Notes: generated from the letters alone by a model not told the origin. A DNA stretch of 64,000 nucleotides from Paraglaciecola sp. L3A3 (GCF_009796765.1 NZ_CP047023.1:1657501-1721500), one strand, 5' to 3'. Counted from the first letter of the stretch, positions 47,717 to 57,087 are shown. Translations and numbers: made by a program.

Positions 47717-48070
47717 TTAAACAATGGGTTTGGTGGATGCGCTGCCATTAGGCGTGACAATAAACTCACACGAACCTTTAGGAGCGTATGTCCAAGCATC
47801 ACCTTGGAAATCTTTAGTAGAGGTTCCTTCACAACTCGTGCCTGGGCCTGCTTTACAATCATTATCGCCAGCTAGTGCAATGCCATAACATTTATCTTTG
47901 CGACCCCTAAGTCTTTTACCTTCTTTCCATTCAGAAACGGCTTTAGTGATCTCAGCTGATGCACCTTCAGCAACAGTTAACTGCGCATTAGGTTTAGCTA
48001 GAGCACTTTGTGTGACTGCTAATGTACAACCTACTGCTAGGGCTAATTTTATACCTTGTTTGTTTATCAT
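47717..48070 (-). CDS. bufA: Bufferin-type precursor peptide (DUF2282)
   Basis: A 117-residue precursor starting at the ATG at 48070 with GGAG nearby; a longer in-frame start would add a non-signal extension. A Sec signal ([17 protein letters not shown]) precedes a mature part with four cysteines in the DUF2282 pattern ([24 protein letters not shown]). Family knowledge: after modification by the MNIO enzyme such peptides bind copper in the periplasm and protect cells from it; the two central cysteines are the expected modification sites. First gene of the operon bufA-bufB-bufC-bufD. Confidence 0.85.
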   Translation of the reverse strand: MINKQGIKLALAVGCTLAVTQSALAKPNAQLTVAEGASAEITKAVSEWKEGKRLRGRKDKCYGIALAGDNDCKAGPGTSCEGTSTKDFQGDAWTYAPKGSCEFIVTPNGSASTKPIV

Positions 48071-48620
48071 GTTTATTACTCCACTATTTATTAACGAAAT
48101 TAACGTAAATTTTTGTCTAAAACTTATTGGATGATTTGTAAATAAATCTAGTTCATTTCCAACTATCAATAAAAGACCTGATAAGACAATTTAATATTTC
48201 AAAAAATTTAATTTTGTGGGAATTTTAGTGGAAGAAAACTCTTGAGCAGTTTGTTATTTCAGTGTCACTGGAAGACAAATACTTTACTCTTAATGTCAGC
48301 TGTGTTGGTTTTTATCTGCAATATTCTTATTCATCCTGCACTATTTTGTTTCATTTTACTTTGCTGTGCATTTTTTTGGTGCGTTTCTGTCTGTTTATGC
48401 ATGTTCAACCATTATTCAACCGTGTTTTTACTTAACCCTGATTACTTTATTATATTCATTATTGTGAATAACCTGATGGTGGATAAGCGTTACAGGGTGA
48501 TGACGAAATAACTGAAGCATATAAAGGCGATGTGGAACAAGGATTGCTGATGAAGAACGATAATAATTACTAAATGATAAAAATACTCAATGCTAAGTCT
48601 TTGGGCATATTTTTAGTGAA
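48071..48620. other. Divergent intergenic region between bufA and the NIT-ANTAR gene
   Basis: About 550 bp, AT-rich, no convincing gene; a hydrophobic reading frame at 48242-48511 looks like random translation. It must hold the bufA promoter (near 48090-48180) and the promoter of the NIT-ANTAR gene. I could not pick convincing -35/-10 boxes or a known operator. Confidence 0.4.
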
Positions 48621-49952
48621 GTGATAGTGTTTAATCAATATGGAATTCCTTTTATGCCATCAAATAAAGGTATTACAAAGCGTTTTCTGTATGCCGCTAA
48701 AGTTGCAGAATTAGAAACCTTACAACAGTTGTCAAATAACTGTGTATTGGTTTGTCTGGTGTGCAGAGTGATCCACGATTTACAAAAAGAAAGAGGGGTG
48801 AATAATGTTTATTTAGCCTCATCTGGCCTGCATTATACTCAGCGTCGTATTTCGCAAATCACCTCTAGCGAAACCGTGATTAAAGAATTAACCGATTTAT
48901 TGCATGATAATTATTTAAGTAATGATAAAAATGTGCATCACTACCGTTTGTTACATAACATATCCTTAGCGCTACAAGGGATTGAAAATATAGGGTTATT
49001 ACGACACCATGTTAAGAATCATGATATTAGTGTACTTAAGTCAACTCAAGCTTATTGCCGACTTATTTCGGCTTTATTGAATATAGTGTTTGAAGCGGCT
49101 GATATTGCAAGTAATCCCACTATTTCTAGACAATTAGTTGCATTATTTAATTTTATTCAAGGTAAAGAATATGCAGGTCAAGAACGAGCTTGGGGGGCTG
49201 TGGGCTTTGCTGAAACAAGCTTTGCTACCGAGTTATGTCTGAAGCTTCGTTTATTACAAGAAAAACAAAATACCTCTTTTCAGTTATTTATGGAATTTGC
49301 CGACAAACCTTATTTAGAACTGTGGGAAAAACTTTGCCAAAGCAATACAACGTCAGAAGTGTTGCAACTGAGAAAGATGATTGAAAAATTAACCGAAGGT
49401 GAGCGAGTATGTTCAGATATTAGCGAAGTCTGGTATGAAAGAACCACAAATCGTATTGATGAAATGTATAGCATTGAACATGAGTTGACTAATTTTCTGT
49501 TGCTAAGTGCTGAGCAAAATGTCAAAGACGCCGAGGCTGAAATCTCTGACTATAATAAAAAAGTGGATACCTTAGTCGTTAATAATTCATCTGTTTCTAG
49601 TTTGTTGTATAACCTTCATCTGCCGAATTTACAGAATAGTTTTGAATCGCAAAATGAAGACGATTTAGGCGCTGTGTCGACTTACGATAGTTTTACTGGG
49701 CACAAATCATTATTTGAATTGTTAAAGAGTCAAGCTGAACGAATTGACAAAATAAAACATGAGTTAGAGTTAAGTCAAAAAGCTTTGCACGAGCAGCAGG
49801 TTATTAGTCGAGCGAAAGCGCTATTAATAGACAAACTTTCTCTGAGTGAAGATCAAGCTCACCGTAAATTACAAACTACTGCTATGGAGCAAAACTTAAG
49901 TGTTTTTACCGTGGCAACAAAAGCGATTAAGGCCATGCAGGCTCAAGCTTAA
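48621..49952 (+). CDS. NIT-domain antiterminator with ANTAR RNA-binding domain (NasR-like)
   Basis: A 443-residue regulator. The N-terminal NIT sensor domain is all-helical (about 40-290) with the hallmark HDLQKERGVNNVYLASSG, and the C-terminal ANTAR domain (about 375-440) has AKALLIDKLSLSEDQAHRKLQ and the AM.QNLS.F..A pattern. NasR of Klebsiella binds nitrate or nitrite and then a leader-RNA hairpin to prevent termination of the nitrate-assimilation operon. Here no nas gene or target leader lies nearby, so its target is elsewhere. The start is GTG at 48621; an ATG at 48654 is an alternative. Confidence 0.85.
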   Translation: MIVFNQYGIPFMPSNKGITKRFLYAAKVAELETLQQLSNNCVLVCLVCRVIHDLQKERGVNNVYLASSGLHYTQRRISQITSSETVIKELTDLLHDNYLSNDKNVHHYRLLHNISLALQGIENIGLLRHHVKNHDISVLKSTQAYCRLISALLNIVFEAADIASNPTISRQLVALFNFIQGKEYAGQERAWGAVGFAETSFATELCLKLRLLQEKQNTSFQLFMEFADKPYLELWEKLCQSNTTSEVLQLRKMIEKLTEGERVCSDISEVWYERTTNRIDEMYSIEHELTNFLLLSAEQNVKDAEAEISDYNKKVDTLVVNNSSVSSLLYNLHLPNLQNSFESQNEDDLGAVSTYDSFTGHKSLFELLKSQAERIDKIKHELELSQKALHEQQVISRAKALLIDKLSLSEDQAHRKLQTTAMEQNLSVFTVATKAIKAMQAQA

Positions 49953-49987
49953 ACAATTAACAACCGAAAATTAAAAGGCTAAATATT

Positions 49988-50269
49988 ATGAAAGCGTCAT
50001 TAATTAAATTATTTACTCCCTTACTGCAGCAATTTGACAATAATGAAGAGCCTGCTAATTATAAGGAATCACACAGAACCGCGTTAAAAGTGATGGGAGT
50101 GCTGTTTTGGTTTTTGTCCTGCGGGGCTATTGTGACCGGGTATTACGCCGGCAGTATGATTAGTGCCTTTGTTCCAGTATTGGCTTTTTTCTGTGTTGGT
50201 TTGGTTGCCTTAGTGATTGGTGGTCTTGGCTCAAATGGCGCAGTAGCAAAAATATGGGGCACTAATTAG
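49988..50269 (+). CDS. Small two-span membrane protein
   Basis: A 93-residue protein with a charged N-terminal segment (about 1-30) and two hydrophobic helices (VMGVLFWFLSCGAIVTGYYAG, MISAFVPVLAFFCVGLVALVIG). It starts 35 bp after the NIT-ANTAR gene and is probably cotranscribed. I do not recognise a family. Coupling to nitrate or nitrite physiology is only inferred from position. No clear Shine-Dalgarno beyond AAAGG near 49974. Confidence 0.65.
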   Translation: MKASLIKLFTPLLQQFDNNEEPANYKESHRTALKVMGVLFWFLSCGAIVTGYYAGSMISAFVPVLAFFCVGLVALVIGGLGSNGAVAKIWGTN

Positions 50270-50286
50270 TCTGCCTTACTCTGCCC

Positions 50287-51270
50287 TTATCTGTTTTCAT
50301 CTAAATATTTCACTACTGTATCTGGAAAATCACTGAATACGCCGTCTACTTTGAGTTGTTTAAATAAGATATCTAGTAGTTGATTTGCACTGATGTTTTT
50401 AGGTAGATCATCTTGCCTAAAAGTGTAGGGGTGTACTGTTAAGCCGGCTTGATGGGCTTGTTTTACTAAACCTGTTGCTTGCATAGTCTTGTGATCAAAA
50501 ATTTGCGGGATCCATGGACCAATACCTTGGGCAACTTTGGCTATTTCAGCTAAACCTTCGGTCGTTTTTAAATACTCATAATCTGTAGGGGATTCGAGCC
50601 AGTCGTTTTCGGCAATTAGTTGTACTATTTTAAGTTTTGCGCCTAGTTTATTGCGTAATCTTTGGGTTTCAGCGAAATCAAAACATTGCAGGTAGATAGC
50701 TTTGTTTGGGTCATCTAACTGACGTTGACGTAATACAATGAGTACTAGTTTACTAATATCGACACCTTGTTGTTTATGCCAAGCGGGTGATTTTATTTCG
50801 GGGTAAAAGCCTATGTTTTTATCAAACTGACGGTTCAGTTGTTGAATCAGCTCAATTTGTTGTTCAAAAGTGGTTATTTGAAACTTGCCTGTACCTTGAT
50901 AACGATTGGAAAATACTTGTTTACCCAAGAGGTCATGCCTTTCATATACCGTTAATTTTCTAAGCTCAGCTAAAGTGAAGTCTAACGCGTAATAACGTCC
51001 ATCTGCACGTTTTCTGCTGGGGTATTGTTGGGCAACGTTAGTTACAGTATCTAAGTGAATATCGTGTAACACCACTAATTGATTGTCTTTTGTTACCACT
51101 AAATCTTGTTCAATAAAATCTGCATTTTGTGCAAAAGCCAGCACTGCAGATTCCATTGTATGTTCGGGTAAATAACCTGGGGCGCCTCGGTGGGCTATGA
51201 CTAACGGTTTGGCAATACTCATTTGACTCATAGTTACTAGCATAATTAAGCTAAGGATTAATTTACCCAT
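50287..51270 (-). CDS. glpQ: Periplasmic glycerophosphodiester phosphodiesterase
   Basis: A 327-residue GDPD enzyme with a signal peptide (LILSLIMLVTMSQMSIA) and the catalytic motifs AHRGAPGYLPEHT (His, Arg), FIEQDLV (Glu, Asp) and VLHDIHLD (His). It hydrolyses glycerophosphodiesters to glycerol-3-phosphate and alcohol in the periplasm, as GlpQ does in E. coli, whose length (about 358) is similar. It lies 27 bp downstream of gloA and is probably its operon partner, an unusual pairing. No glpT is nearby. Confidence 0.9.
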   Translation of the reverse strand: MGKLILSLIMLVTMSQMSIAKPLVIAHRGAPGYLPEHTMESAVLAFAQNADFIEQDLVVTKDNQLVVLHDIHLDTVTNVAQQYPSRKRADGRYYALDFTLAELRKLTVYERHDLLGKQVFSNRYQGTGKFQITTFEQQIELIQQLNRQFDKNIGFYPEIKSPAWHKQQGVDISKLVLIVLRQRQLDDPNKAIYLQCFDFAETQRLRNKLGAKLKIVQLIAENDWLESPTDYEYLKTTEGLAEIAKVAQGIGPWIPQIFDHKTMQATGLVKQAHQAGLTVHPYTFRQDDLPKNISANQLLDILFKQLKVDGVFSDFPDTVVKYLDENR

Positions 51271-51297
51271 GTTATCTCTTTATTCTTTTTTAATATA

Positions 51298-51678
51298 TTA
51301 GTCTTGGATCAGTTCAATCGCATAACCGTCAGGATCGCGGACAAAAGCTATGATGGTATCACCACCCAATACTGGACCGGGTTTGCGATAAACATCACCA
51401 CCTTGGGCTTCAATTTTTTCACAGACTGAATAGATATTGTCTACACCTAAGGCTAAATGACCAAATGCATTGCCCATATTATATTCTGTTGTGCCCCAGT
51501 TGTAGGTTAATTCGATAACACTGTTATCAGATTCAGCACCGTAACCTACAAAAGCGAGTGTATATTTGTATTCAGTATTTTCACTTTGTCTAAGCAGTTT
51601 CATACCCATAATTTCAGTATAAAAATCAATGGATTTTTGTAGGTCTGTAACCCTAAGCATAGTGTGTAATAAGCGCAT
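51298..51678 (-). CDS. gloA: Glyoxalase I (lactoylglutathione lyase)
   Basis: A 126-residue metalloenzyme converting the hemithioacetal of methylglyoxal and glutathione to S-lactoylglutathione. All four metal ligands of E. coli GloA (H5, E56, H74, E122) fall at the same positions. The glyoxalase fold is complete and the family length is matched. An unusual set of alternating CATAATAG half-sites begins 8 bp upstream of its start, suggesting tight regulation. It is followed 27 bp later by glpQ on the same strand. Confidence 0.95.
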   Translation of the reverse strand: MRLLHTMLRVTDLQKSIDFYTEIMGMKLLRQSENTEYKYTLAFVGYGAESDNSVIELTYNWGTTEYNMGNAFGHLALGVDNIYSVCEKIEAQGGDVYRKPGPVLGGDTIIAFVRDPDGYAIELIQD

Positions 51679-51685
51679 GTTTTGT

Positions 51686-51727
51686 GTCCATAATAGATAA
51701 ATATATTTTCTATTATGGACATAATAG
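51686..51727 (-). promoter_or_regulatory. Alternating three-half-site operator upstream of gloA
   Basis: The octamer CATAATAG occurs at 51689-51696 and 51720-51727, with its complement CTATTATG at 51710-51717. The outer pair forms a 12-bp perfect inverted repeat (51686-51697 with 51709-51720). The inner pair forms an 18-bp palindrome (51710-51727, two central bases). This is the pattern of a dimeric repressor or redox regulator with two overlapping sites. It is 8-50 bp upstream of the gloA start and likely covers its promoter. Confidence 0.6.
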
Positions 51728-51806
51728 GGTAAAGATATAATGCTTTTATGACAAAAATTTGATTAATCGCTAAATTAATTTCCTAAGGGGACTGCTAAAC
51801 ATTGGA

Positions 51807-52349
51807 TTAACAGCTGAGCGCTGTGCCTGCAGTGTTTTCGTTAACACCGTCTTTATTACTATCAGTGCTCATTTTCACTCTGCCCTGTAATGTAATAGAC
51901 AATGAGCGGGCATATTCTGCTTGTTTATCTTTATGGCAAAGTAAAATTTCTGTGGCGATACCCGCTTCACCTGTTTCTTCAAAGGTTAATACCACTGCTG
52001 GACCTGTCATGATATTGGTATTTGAAACGGCAGGAATACTAACCAGTAACTCTTCTGCGGCTCCTCGTTCATTATTATCATCGTCGTCGATGAAAACCAT
52101 CTTTGCATCATTCCAATCAGTGGTACAATTGGTGTAATCTTTTGATGGGCAGATTGTGACTATAGTTTGTTCATCTATTGCTTGGTGGCGGGCAAATTGG
52201 ATCACTGAACTTATTTCATTGATTTCCGCTACAATACGATTTTTAATTAATATACTTTGAATGCTTGGTCCAACCGAAGTTAAAATGATGGTTAATATTG
52301 CAAGACTGATCATTAATTCAACGAGTGTTACGCCGTTTTGATGTTTCAC
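51807..52349 (-). CDS. Type IV pseudopilin (GspH/FimT family)
   Basis: A 180-residue prepilin-like protein. After MKHQNG the processing site is G-V, followed by TLVELMISLAILTI with the conserved Glu at mature position 5 and a long hydrophobic helix. The remainder matches the FimT/GspH minor-pilin domain (IQFARHQAIDEQ, then Cys pairs including ICPSKDYTNC). A short DSNKDGVNEN stretch looks like a calcium loop. It uses a GTG start with TTGGAG upstream. It stands without pilV/pilW-type neighbours. Confidence 0.85.
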   Translation of the reverse strand: MKHQNGVTLVELMISLAILTIILTSVGPSIQSILIKNRIVAEINEISSVIQFARHQAIDEQTIVTICPSKDYTNCTTDWNDAKMVFIDDDDNNERGAAEELLVSIPAVSNTNIMTGPAVVLTFEETGEAGIATEILLCHKDKQAEYARSLSITLQGRVKMSTDSNKDGVNENTAGTALSC

Positions 52350-52484
52350 GTTTTTAGCTCCAATTTTAGAATTCTGAATATAAACTAATTGCGTAACGGC
52401 TTAAGTATAAATTATCAGTAATGGGTCAACGGCTATATACATAACTATAGTGTGTTTAATGTAACGAATGTTTTGAGAGAAGAT

Positions 52485-53315
52485 ATGCACAGTCAAACTG
52501 TAATTGAAGAAATGCGAGTATTACCAGAAATAAACGTAGAGTTTGAAGTGGCACGAAGAGTGGATTTTATTAAATCTCAATTACTTAATAGCCAAATGAA
52601 AACCTTAGTATTAGGTATCAGTGGTGGCATTGACTCTTGTGCTTTGGGACGTTTAGCTCAATTGGCTGTGAACGAACTGAACCAAGACGCTAATAAAGGT
52701 TATCAATTTGTTGCGGTACGTTTACCCTATCAGGTGCAAGCAGACGAGGCCGATGCTCAAGCATCTATTGATTTTATTCAGCCGAGCCAAAGTTTGACAG
52801 TTAACGTGCAACCAGGGGCTGATGGGATAGACCAGCAAACTATTTTAGCTGTCAGCAATGCCGGTTTATTAGCTGACAATGCAAGCAGACAAGATTTTGT
52901 CAAAGGTAATGTAAAAGCCAGAACCCGTATGGTAATTCAATACCAAGTGGCAGGTTTGTTAGATGGCTTAGTTTTAGGTACAGATCACTCAGCCGAAAAT
53001 ATTACTGGTTTCTTTACTAAATATGGTGATGGAGCTTGTGATTTGGCTCCTTTATTTGGCTTAAACAAACGTCAAGTTAGACAAATAGCCAGTCATTTAG
53101 GTGCGCCAACTCATGTGGTTACTAAAGCGCCTACAGCTGATTTAGAGTCTCTATCACCGCAAAAATCAGATGAAGCTGCATTAGGCTTAACTTATGATCA
53201 AATTGATGACTTTTTGGAAGGCAAAGCTGTTTCCCATGAGGTATCAGAAAAACTTGTTGATATTTTTGTCAAGACTCAACATAAACGTGTTCCGATTCCT
53301 ACTATTTACGATTGA
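52485..53315 (+). CDS. nadE: NAD+ synthetase (ammonia-dependent)
   Basis: A 276-residue ATP-pyrophosphatase converting deamido-NAD+ to NAD+ with ammonia. The P-loop [10 protein letters not shown] and [18 protein letters not shown] block are clear, and the C-terminus ends [11 protein letters not shown] chose the ATG at 52485 rather than the in-frame GTG at 52452, because AGAGAAGAT stands before it and the resulting length equals that of E. coli NadE (275). There is no glutaminase domain. It is followed 18 bp later by glnB and is likely cotranscribed. Confidence 0.95.
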   Translation: MHSQTVIEEMRVLPEINVEFEVARRVDFIKSQLLNSQMKTLVLGISGGIDSCALGRLAQLAVNELNQDANKGYQFVAVRLPYQVQADEADAQASIDFIQPSQSLTVNVQPGADGIDQQTILAVSNAGLLADNASRQDFVKGNVKARTRMVIQYQVAGLLDGLVLGTDHSAENITGFFTKYGDGACDLAPLFGLNKRQVRQIASHLGAPTHVVTKAPTADLESLSPQKSDEAALGLTYDQIDDFLEGKAVSHEVSEKLVDIFVKTQHKRVPIPTIYD

Positions 53316-53324
53316 TATCAATAA

Positions 53325-53672
<348 letters not shown>

Positions 53673-53811
53673 CTGGTAGCGCTCAAAAACCTGTATGTTT
53701 CATAAAATTAACTAGGGCGTCTATTTTTCGCCCCTTAATTTTTGGCAAACTTTAGGGTAACTACATTGTTTATCTAGCCATATACGTAAAAATTGATAGC
53801 CAAAGTTAGGA

Positions 53812-54225
53812 TCAATAATTTCGCCCAATTATTTTCTCATTATAGTAAAAAGTACTACCTTTAGTTTTATCTACATGTACCAATAAATTATCTCCATCAC
53901 TAATATCCGGAAATATACCTGCTAATAAAGGCAACCATTTATCAACTTGTTCTGCCGACAGTTGTAATTTTTGCCATTCTTGTTGTGTTTGTTCGACTAG
54001 TTCTAGGCTTTCTATGTTACGTAGATAATTGATTTGTAATACTTGCGGATAGACATTTTCTTGGTATAAACCACTTGGGTTATAAAAAGTAGCATCATAA
54101 ATATCCCAAAATAATATTTTTAACTTACCTTGGCCAACTAATTTTAGGTTTTCAGTGGGGTTGGCCATTGCGAGTGGCAGATTACATATAGCGAGTAAAC
54201 TAATTATTAATAATGGATATTTCAT
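53812..54225 (-). CDS. Chalcone-isomerase-like exported protein, apparently frameshifted at its C-terminus
   Basis: A 137-residue protein starting at the ATG at 54225, where a signal peptide begins (LLIISLLAICNLPLAMA). The mature part resembles the chalcone isomerase-like family (VGQGKLKILFWDIYDATFY, LVEQTQQEWQKLQ). The frame stops at 53812 after IIGRNY. One base upstream, however, the other frame reads GEIIDPNFGYQFLRIWLDK and on to a TAG at 53721, exactly the family's C-terminal pattern. A single extra G in the run at 53824-53826 explains it. The gene may be truncated, a pseudogene, or a sequencing error. Function unknown for bacterial members. Confidence 0.7.
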   Translation of the reverse strand: MKYPLLIISLLAICNLPLAMANPTENLKLVGQGKLKILFWDIYDATFYNPSGLYQENVYPQVLQINYLRNIESLELVEQTQQEWQKLQLSAEQVDKWLPLLAGIFPDISDGDNLLVHVDKTKGSTFYYNEKIIGRNY

Positions 54226-54275
54226 AGAGATAAGTACTTTTCGTAGTGTAATAAGTATTACTACGTTGCAGACAC

Positions 54276-54303
54276 AAAAAACGCGCATTAAAGCGCGTTT
54301 TTT
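54276..54303 (-). terminator. Terminator of the chalcone-isomerase/bamD region
   Basis: An 11-bp stem (54276-54286 with 54293-54303) and a 6-base loop, with A/T runs on both sides. It lies 28 bp downstream of bamD on the minus strand and ends that transcript before the next gene. Confidence 0.75.
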
Positions 54304-54330
54304 ATTGGAATTGTTTTAATAAAAAGATGA

Positions 54331-55104
54331 TTAACTAATAAAACTACTATTGGGATAGTTAAGTTTTAGGGTTTTCATGGCATTATTTTTCAGTTCGTCC
54401 AGTTTTAATTGGTCGTAGCATTCCACCATTATCTCTAATGCTTCTTGTACATGATTAGTGTCGAAGTAATTTTCAATCACGTATCTACCTCTATTGGCAG
54501 CAGCTACATAAGCTTCTCTGCGCATATAGTATCTAGCGATAGCAATTTCATATTTAGCCAAACGACTTTTAATATGCAACATACGTTTTTGTGCATCGGC
54601 AGCGTATTTACTGTCTGGGTAGGTTTCAATTAGACGACGGAAATCGTTAAATGCATCCCTAGAATTACTAGGATCTCTATCTGAACGATCTATACCTACT
54701 AGTTCTTGAAATAGATTGTTGTCTACTTCCATGTTGGTTAAACCACGCATATAAATAGCGTAATCTACGTCAGAATGATTAGGATTAAGACGCACAAAAC
54801 GGTCAATAATAGCTAACCCTTCTTGTGTTTTCCCCGTTTTGTAGTAACCATAAATTAAATCAAGTTGCACTTGATTTGAATGGGGCCCAAAAGGAAAACG
54901 TGAATCCAAAGAACTGAGGATTTCTGTTGCGGCACTAAAATTACCCGCTTTCATTTTTTCTTTAGCGTCTTGGTATAAACCTTGAACACCTTTATTTTTA
55001 AGAATTAAATCAGTATCTTCGTCTTTAGGAGCTGACGAACAACCGACTAATACGGCTAGTACACTGGTGAATAAAATGTTTCTAAATTTGATTTTATTGA
55101 TCAT
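54331..55104 (-). CDS. bamD: Outer-membrane assembly lipoprotein BamD
   Basis: A 257-residue lipoprotein of the BAM complex that inserts beta-barrel proteins into the outer membrane. The start is the ATG at 55104, since AAGAG stands before it and the lipobox LVGC follows a typical signal. After Cys20 come five TPR-like repeats (e.g. AKEKMKAGNFSAATEILSSL). Length matches E. coli BamD (245). It is divergent from rluD, an arrangement conserved in Gammaproteobacteria. Confidence 0.95.
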   Translation of the reverse strand: MINKIKFRNILFTSVLAVLVGCSSAPKDEDTDLILKNKGVQGLYQDAKEKMKAGNFSAATEILSSLDSRFPFGPHSNQVQLDLIYGYYKTGKTQEGLAIIDRFVRLNPNHSDVDYAIYMRGLTNMEVDNNLFQELVGIDRSDRDPSNSRDAFNDFRRLIETYPDSKYAADAQKRMLHIKSRLAKYEIAIARYYMRREAYVAAANRGRYVIENYFDTNHVQEALEIMVECYDQLKLDELKNNAMKTLKLNYPNSSFIS

Positions 55105-55277
55105 ATTGCTCTTAATTTCTCTCATTTCTTAATTCGATCGGTTTTGTATGATTCATTAGCATGAAAAATCCGTTAGAATAGTCATTTACCTAATCGATAA
55201 TTACAATGCATTCTACCCTAGCATATAGGGCTATGCACATATAAATCGTCACGAAACACATTCAGGATGTTCTAAGC

Positions 55278-56261
55278 ATGTCTACCCCACATGAAAAAAT
55301 ACAATTACAGGCAAGTGTGCCGGAAAATTTACTCGGCAAAAGGTTAGATCAAGCTTTGGCCGAAATGTTCCCTGATTATTCAAGATCTCGCATAAAAGAA
55401 TGGATTTTAGCGGATAGCGTGAAAGTTGATGGTGAAATTTTAAACAAACCACGAGAAAAACTAGTGGGTGATGAGTTCATTGAAATTAACGCAGAGATTG
55501 AAACTCAGGTTCAACATAAAGCCCAACAGATAGAATTAAATATAGTTTATGAAGACGAACATATATTAGTGATCAACAAACCAACAAATTTAGTTGTACA
55601 TCCAGGTGCAGGTAATGGCGATGGTACAGTATTAAATGCGTTGTTAAATCATGCTCCCGAAATCGCTAATGTGCCTAGAGCCGGTATAGTGCATCGTTTA
55701 GATAAAGATACCACTGGGCTTATGGTGGTGGCTAAAACTATTCCTGCGCAAACTCACTTGGTGGAGCAACTACAAGCTAGAGAAATTAGCCGTGAGTATG
55801 AAGCTGTGGTGATTGGCACTATGGTGGCTGGTGGTACTGTGGATGCACCTATTGGTCGTCATCCAACCAAAAGAACTAATATGGCGGTAAGAGAGTCGGG
55901 TAAACCTGCTGTCACTCATTATCGTGTGAAAGAAAAATTTCGTGCTCATACCTACGTCAGGCTCAAACTTGAATCGGGTAGAACCCATCAAATTCGTGTG
56001 CATATGTCTCACCTGAGGTACCCTTTAGTGGGGGATCCCGCATATGGTGGTCGTCCTAGATTACCTAAGGCCAGTAGTGAAGCCATGATTGACATGTTGA
56101 GGTCATTCAAAAGACAAGCCTTACATGCTATTCAGTTAGAATTAACACATCCTGTCACTGGCGAGTGGATGAGCTGGCAGGCGCCTCTACCTGATGATTT
56201 TGCCGAATTATTAACTGTGTTACGAGATGACAAGTCTATACATGGCACAGGTGAAGTGTAG
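55278..56261 (+). CDS. rluD: 23S rRNA pseudouridine synthase RluD
   Basis: A 327-residue enzyme modifying U1911, U1915 and U1917 of 23S rRNA. An N-terminal S4 domain (about 18-75) precedes the catalytic domain with the Asp in HRLDKDTTGL (about residue 140) and a GAGNGDGTVLNALL block. Length equals E. coli RluD (326). It is followed after 6 bp by pgeF, a conserved operon pair. Confidence 0.96.
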   Translation: MSTPHEKIQLQASVPENLLGKRLDQALAEMFPDYSRSRIKEWILADSVKVDGEILNKPREKLVGDEFIEINAEIETQVQHKAQQIELNIVYEDEHILVINKPTNLVVHPGAGNGDGTVLNALLNHAPEIANVPRAGIVHRLDKDTTGLMVVAKTIPAQTHLVEQLQAREISREYEAVVIGTMVAGGTVDAPIGRHPTKRTNMAVRESGKPAVTHYRVKEKFRAHTYVRLKLESGRTHQIRVHMSHLRYPLVGDPAYGGRPRLPKASSEAMIDMLRSFKRQALHAIQLELTHPVTGEWMSWQAPLPDDFAELLTVLRDDKSIHGTGEV

Positions 56262-56267
56262 ATACTG

Positions 56268-57050
56268 ATGTCAACATTTGATTTGTTACAGCCATCATCA
56301 TTTATTGTACCTAACTGGTCGGCAGCAAAAAATATCACGGCTTTTACCACCACTAGATTAGGTGGTTTAAGTCATGAACCCTATGCAAGTTTAAACCTTG
56401 GTCAACATGTGGGTGATGATCCTTTACTAGTAGCAAACAACCGTCAACGTCTACCCAATTGGCAAAACTTTTTTTGGTTAAAACAAACCCACAGTACCAT
56501 TTGTTTAGCTGTTGATGAGATAGATAATAATTTGAGTGGCACTCTTGAAGGGGATGCCTGTTTTTCAACAAAAGCAAAACAGGTTTGTGCTGTGATGACG
56601 GCTGACTGCTTACCCATTTTGTTATGTGACAAAGCGGGTACTACAGTCGCTGCGGTTCATGCTGGTTGGCGCGGTTTAGCAGATGGCGTGATAGAAAATA
56701 CTATCCTTAAAATGAAGCTACCTACAGGTAACTTAATGGCATGGATGGGGCCGGCAATTAGTCAAACATTTTTTGAAGTGGGCGAAGACGTTAAACAAAT
56801 TTTTAGCCAATATCCCCAAGCATTTAAAACCAATCAACTTAGCTCTGAAAAAAAATATTATGCTGATCTTTATTTTATTGCTAAGCAAAAATTGTTGGCT
56901 TTAGGGGTACAAGATATAAGTGGTGGTAATTATTGTACTTATGAGCAAGAAACGCATTTTTTCTCTCATCGTCGAGCCTGCCATCAACAAGATCCAATTA
57001 ATACACCAGCAACGACCGGTCGTATGGTCAGTGCAATTTATTTCGAATAA
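56268..57050 (+). CDS. pgeF: Purine nucleoside phosphorylase / YfiH (PgeF) family protein
   Basis: A 260-residue member of the YfiH/LACC1 family. Zinc/copper-site motifs are visible: LKQTHS (His near residue 71), TADCLPILL (Cys), VHAGWRG (His) and the final FFSHRR. Family knowledge: such proteins act on purine nucleosides, are linked to peptidoglycan editing in E. coli, and are often labelled polyphenol oxidase. The ATG follows rluD by 6 bp. It ends 99 bp before clpB. Confidence 0.9.
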   Translation: MSTFDLLQPSSFIVPNWSAAKNITAFTTTRLGGLSHEPYASLNLGQHVGDDPLLVANNRQRLPNWQNFFWLKQTHSTICLAVDEIDNNLSGTLEGDACFSTKAKQVCAVMTADCLPILLCDKAGTTVAAVHAGWRGLADGVIENTILKMKLPTGNLMAWMGPAISQTFFEVGEDVKQIFSQYPQAFKTNQLSSEKKYYADLYFIAKQKLLALGVQDISGGNYCTYEQETHFFSHRRACHQQDPINTPATTGRMVSAIYFE

Positions 57051-57087
57051 ATAACCCTATTTTTTATAATGTTTTTATACTCTGCTA

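Noticed and set aside
48242..48511. 89-residue hydrophobic reading frame upstream of the NIT-ANTAR gene
   Set aside because: TTG start, no ribosome site, extremely Phe/Cys/Ile-rich as expected from AT-rich non-coding DNA, no family likeness.
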